Source: Lachnospiraceae bacterium
GTDB lineage: Bacteria; Bacillota; Clostridia; Lachnospirales; Lachnospiraceae
DNA: 6,286 nt
NCBI GenBank assembly: GCA_021204285.1
Contig: JAJPZP010000144.1
Span: 1 to 6,286, forward strand
Reading direction: 5' to 3'
The position numbers and the translations under genes were made by a program. Of the stretch, positions 5,703 through 6,286 are shown one piece after another (position 1 is the stretch's first letter; each line of letters opens with the position of its first letter). Below the pieces are notes generated by a model. It was not told the origin of the DNA, searched no databases, and saw only the letters and a list, made by a program, of their open reading frames with translations.

Positions 5703-6286
5703 ATGAGAGACAATCAATCCAGAAAACCGGGCAGTTTCAGCCGGCTGATTAAATATTTGTTTCACTACTATCCGGTGCAGCTGGTCGTCGTGATGGTCTG
5801 CATTGTGGTCAGCGCCGTCGCATCGGTTATATCCACCGCGTTCCTGCAGCGGCTGATCGACGAGTGCATCACACCGGGCATCACAAGCGGCCTGGCGGCG
5901 GTCTGGGATCAGCTGGTTTCCATCCTGATGATCATGGGAACCATCTATGTGCTGGGCGTCATGTCATCCTTTATTTATACGAGAATCATGGCGGGCGTCA
6001 CGCAGGGTACGCTGATGCACCTGCGTGAGGATATGTTTGACAAAATGGAGACGCTGCCGATAAAATATTTCGACACGCATGCGCACGTCGATATCATGAG
6101 TACCTACACGAATGATACGGACGCGCTGCGGCAGATGCTGGGGCAGAGCCTCCCGATGATCTTCCAGTCCGGCCTGACAATAATCGTGATTGTCGTCATG
6201 ATGCTGTACTACAGCCTCTGGCTGCCGCTGGTCGTGTTCGCCTTCGCCATCCTGATGCTGGTTATCACAAGAAGTTTCGGCGGCCG
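5703..6286 (+). CDS. ABC exporter half-transporter, likely catalytic partner subunit (N-terminal part only)
   Basis: Begins at ATG 5703, one base after the previous stop, with AAGGAGG (5687-5693) 9 bases upstream inside the preceding gene, so the two are translationally linked. It remains open for 194 codons to the right edge. The visible part is the start of an exporter membrane domain: a basic N-terminus (MRDNQSRKPGSFSRLIKYL), a first membrane helix near residues 25-47, a second near 73-95, the cytoplasmic loop with LREDMFDKMETLPIKYFD, then THAHVDIMSTYTNDTDALRQ, the usual coupling region, and a further hydrophobic pair near 155-190. The ATPase is outside the window. By family rule the partner of a degenerate half carries the canonical Walker B Glu and switch His; this is predicted, not seen. 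Confidence 0.92.
   Translation, partial: MRDNQSRKPGSFSRLIKYLFHYYPVQLVVVMVCIVVSAVASVISTAFLQRLIDECITPGITSGLAAVWDQLVSILMIMGTIYVLGVMSSFIYTRIMAGVTQGTLMHLREDMFDKMETLPIKYFDTHAHVDIMSTYTNDTDALRQMLGQSLPMIFQSGLTIIVIVVMMLYYSLWLPLVVFAFAILMLVITRSFGG

Overview
The window looks like a chromosomal stretch from a Gram-positive anaerobe of the Clostridia, most likely the Lachnospiraceae. This is an inference from the moderately high GC genes, strong AGGAGG-type ribosome binding sites, sigma-A type promoters with 17-base spacers, and paired half-size multidrug-type ABC exporters under TetR/MarR-type control. I cannot name the species.

Layout. Positions 1-1574 (minus strand) hold most of an ABC exporter half-transporter that runs off the left edge. 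Its control region, 1575-1788, carries divergent promoters and three near-identical palindromes. The other arm of this region (plus strand, 1789-2030) should encode the regulator but holds only a short, frame-broken remnant that looks like the start and the C-terminal end of a TetR-type protein. Positions 2031-2134 are a short gap between converging genes with no convincing terminator. Positions 2135-3154 (minus strand) encode a 339-residue cytosolic protein of unknown function. Its promoter lies back to back with the next unit in a 285-base AT-rich intergenic region (3155-3439). From there a plus-strand operon begins: a MarR-family regulator (3440-3865), a complete ABC exporter half (3965-5701) and, one base later, a second ABC exporter half (5703 to the right edge).

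How it fits together. Both ABC proteins with a visible nucleotide-binding domain carry Asp where the catalytic Glu after Walker B is expected. The complete one also has Gln in place of the switch (H-loop) His. These are the marks of the degenerate half of a heterodimeric exporter, so each probably pairs with a neighbour: the 3965 gene with the 5703 gene, and the 1574 gene with a partner beyond the left edge. The locus would then hold two separate heterodimeric exporters with separate control regions.

The most notable signals are regulatory. A near-perfect CIRCE-like element (TTAGCACTC-N9-cAGTGCTAA) overlaps the -35 box of the marR-ABC operon promoter. Three palindromes in front of the left exporter lie 63 and 42 bases apart, which are whole numbers of helical turns, while the regulator gene beside them appears destroyed.
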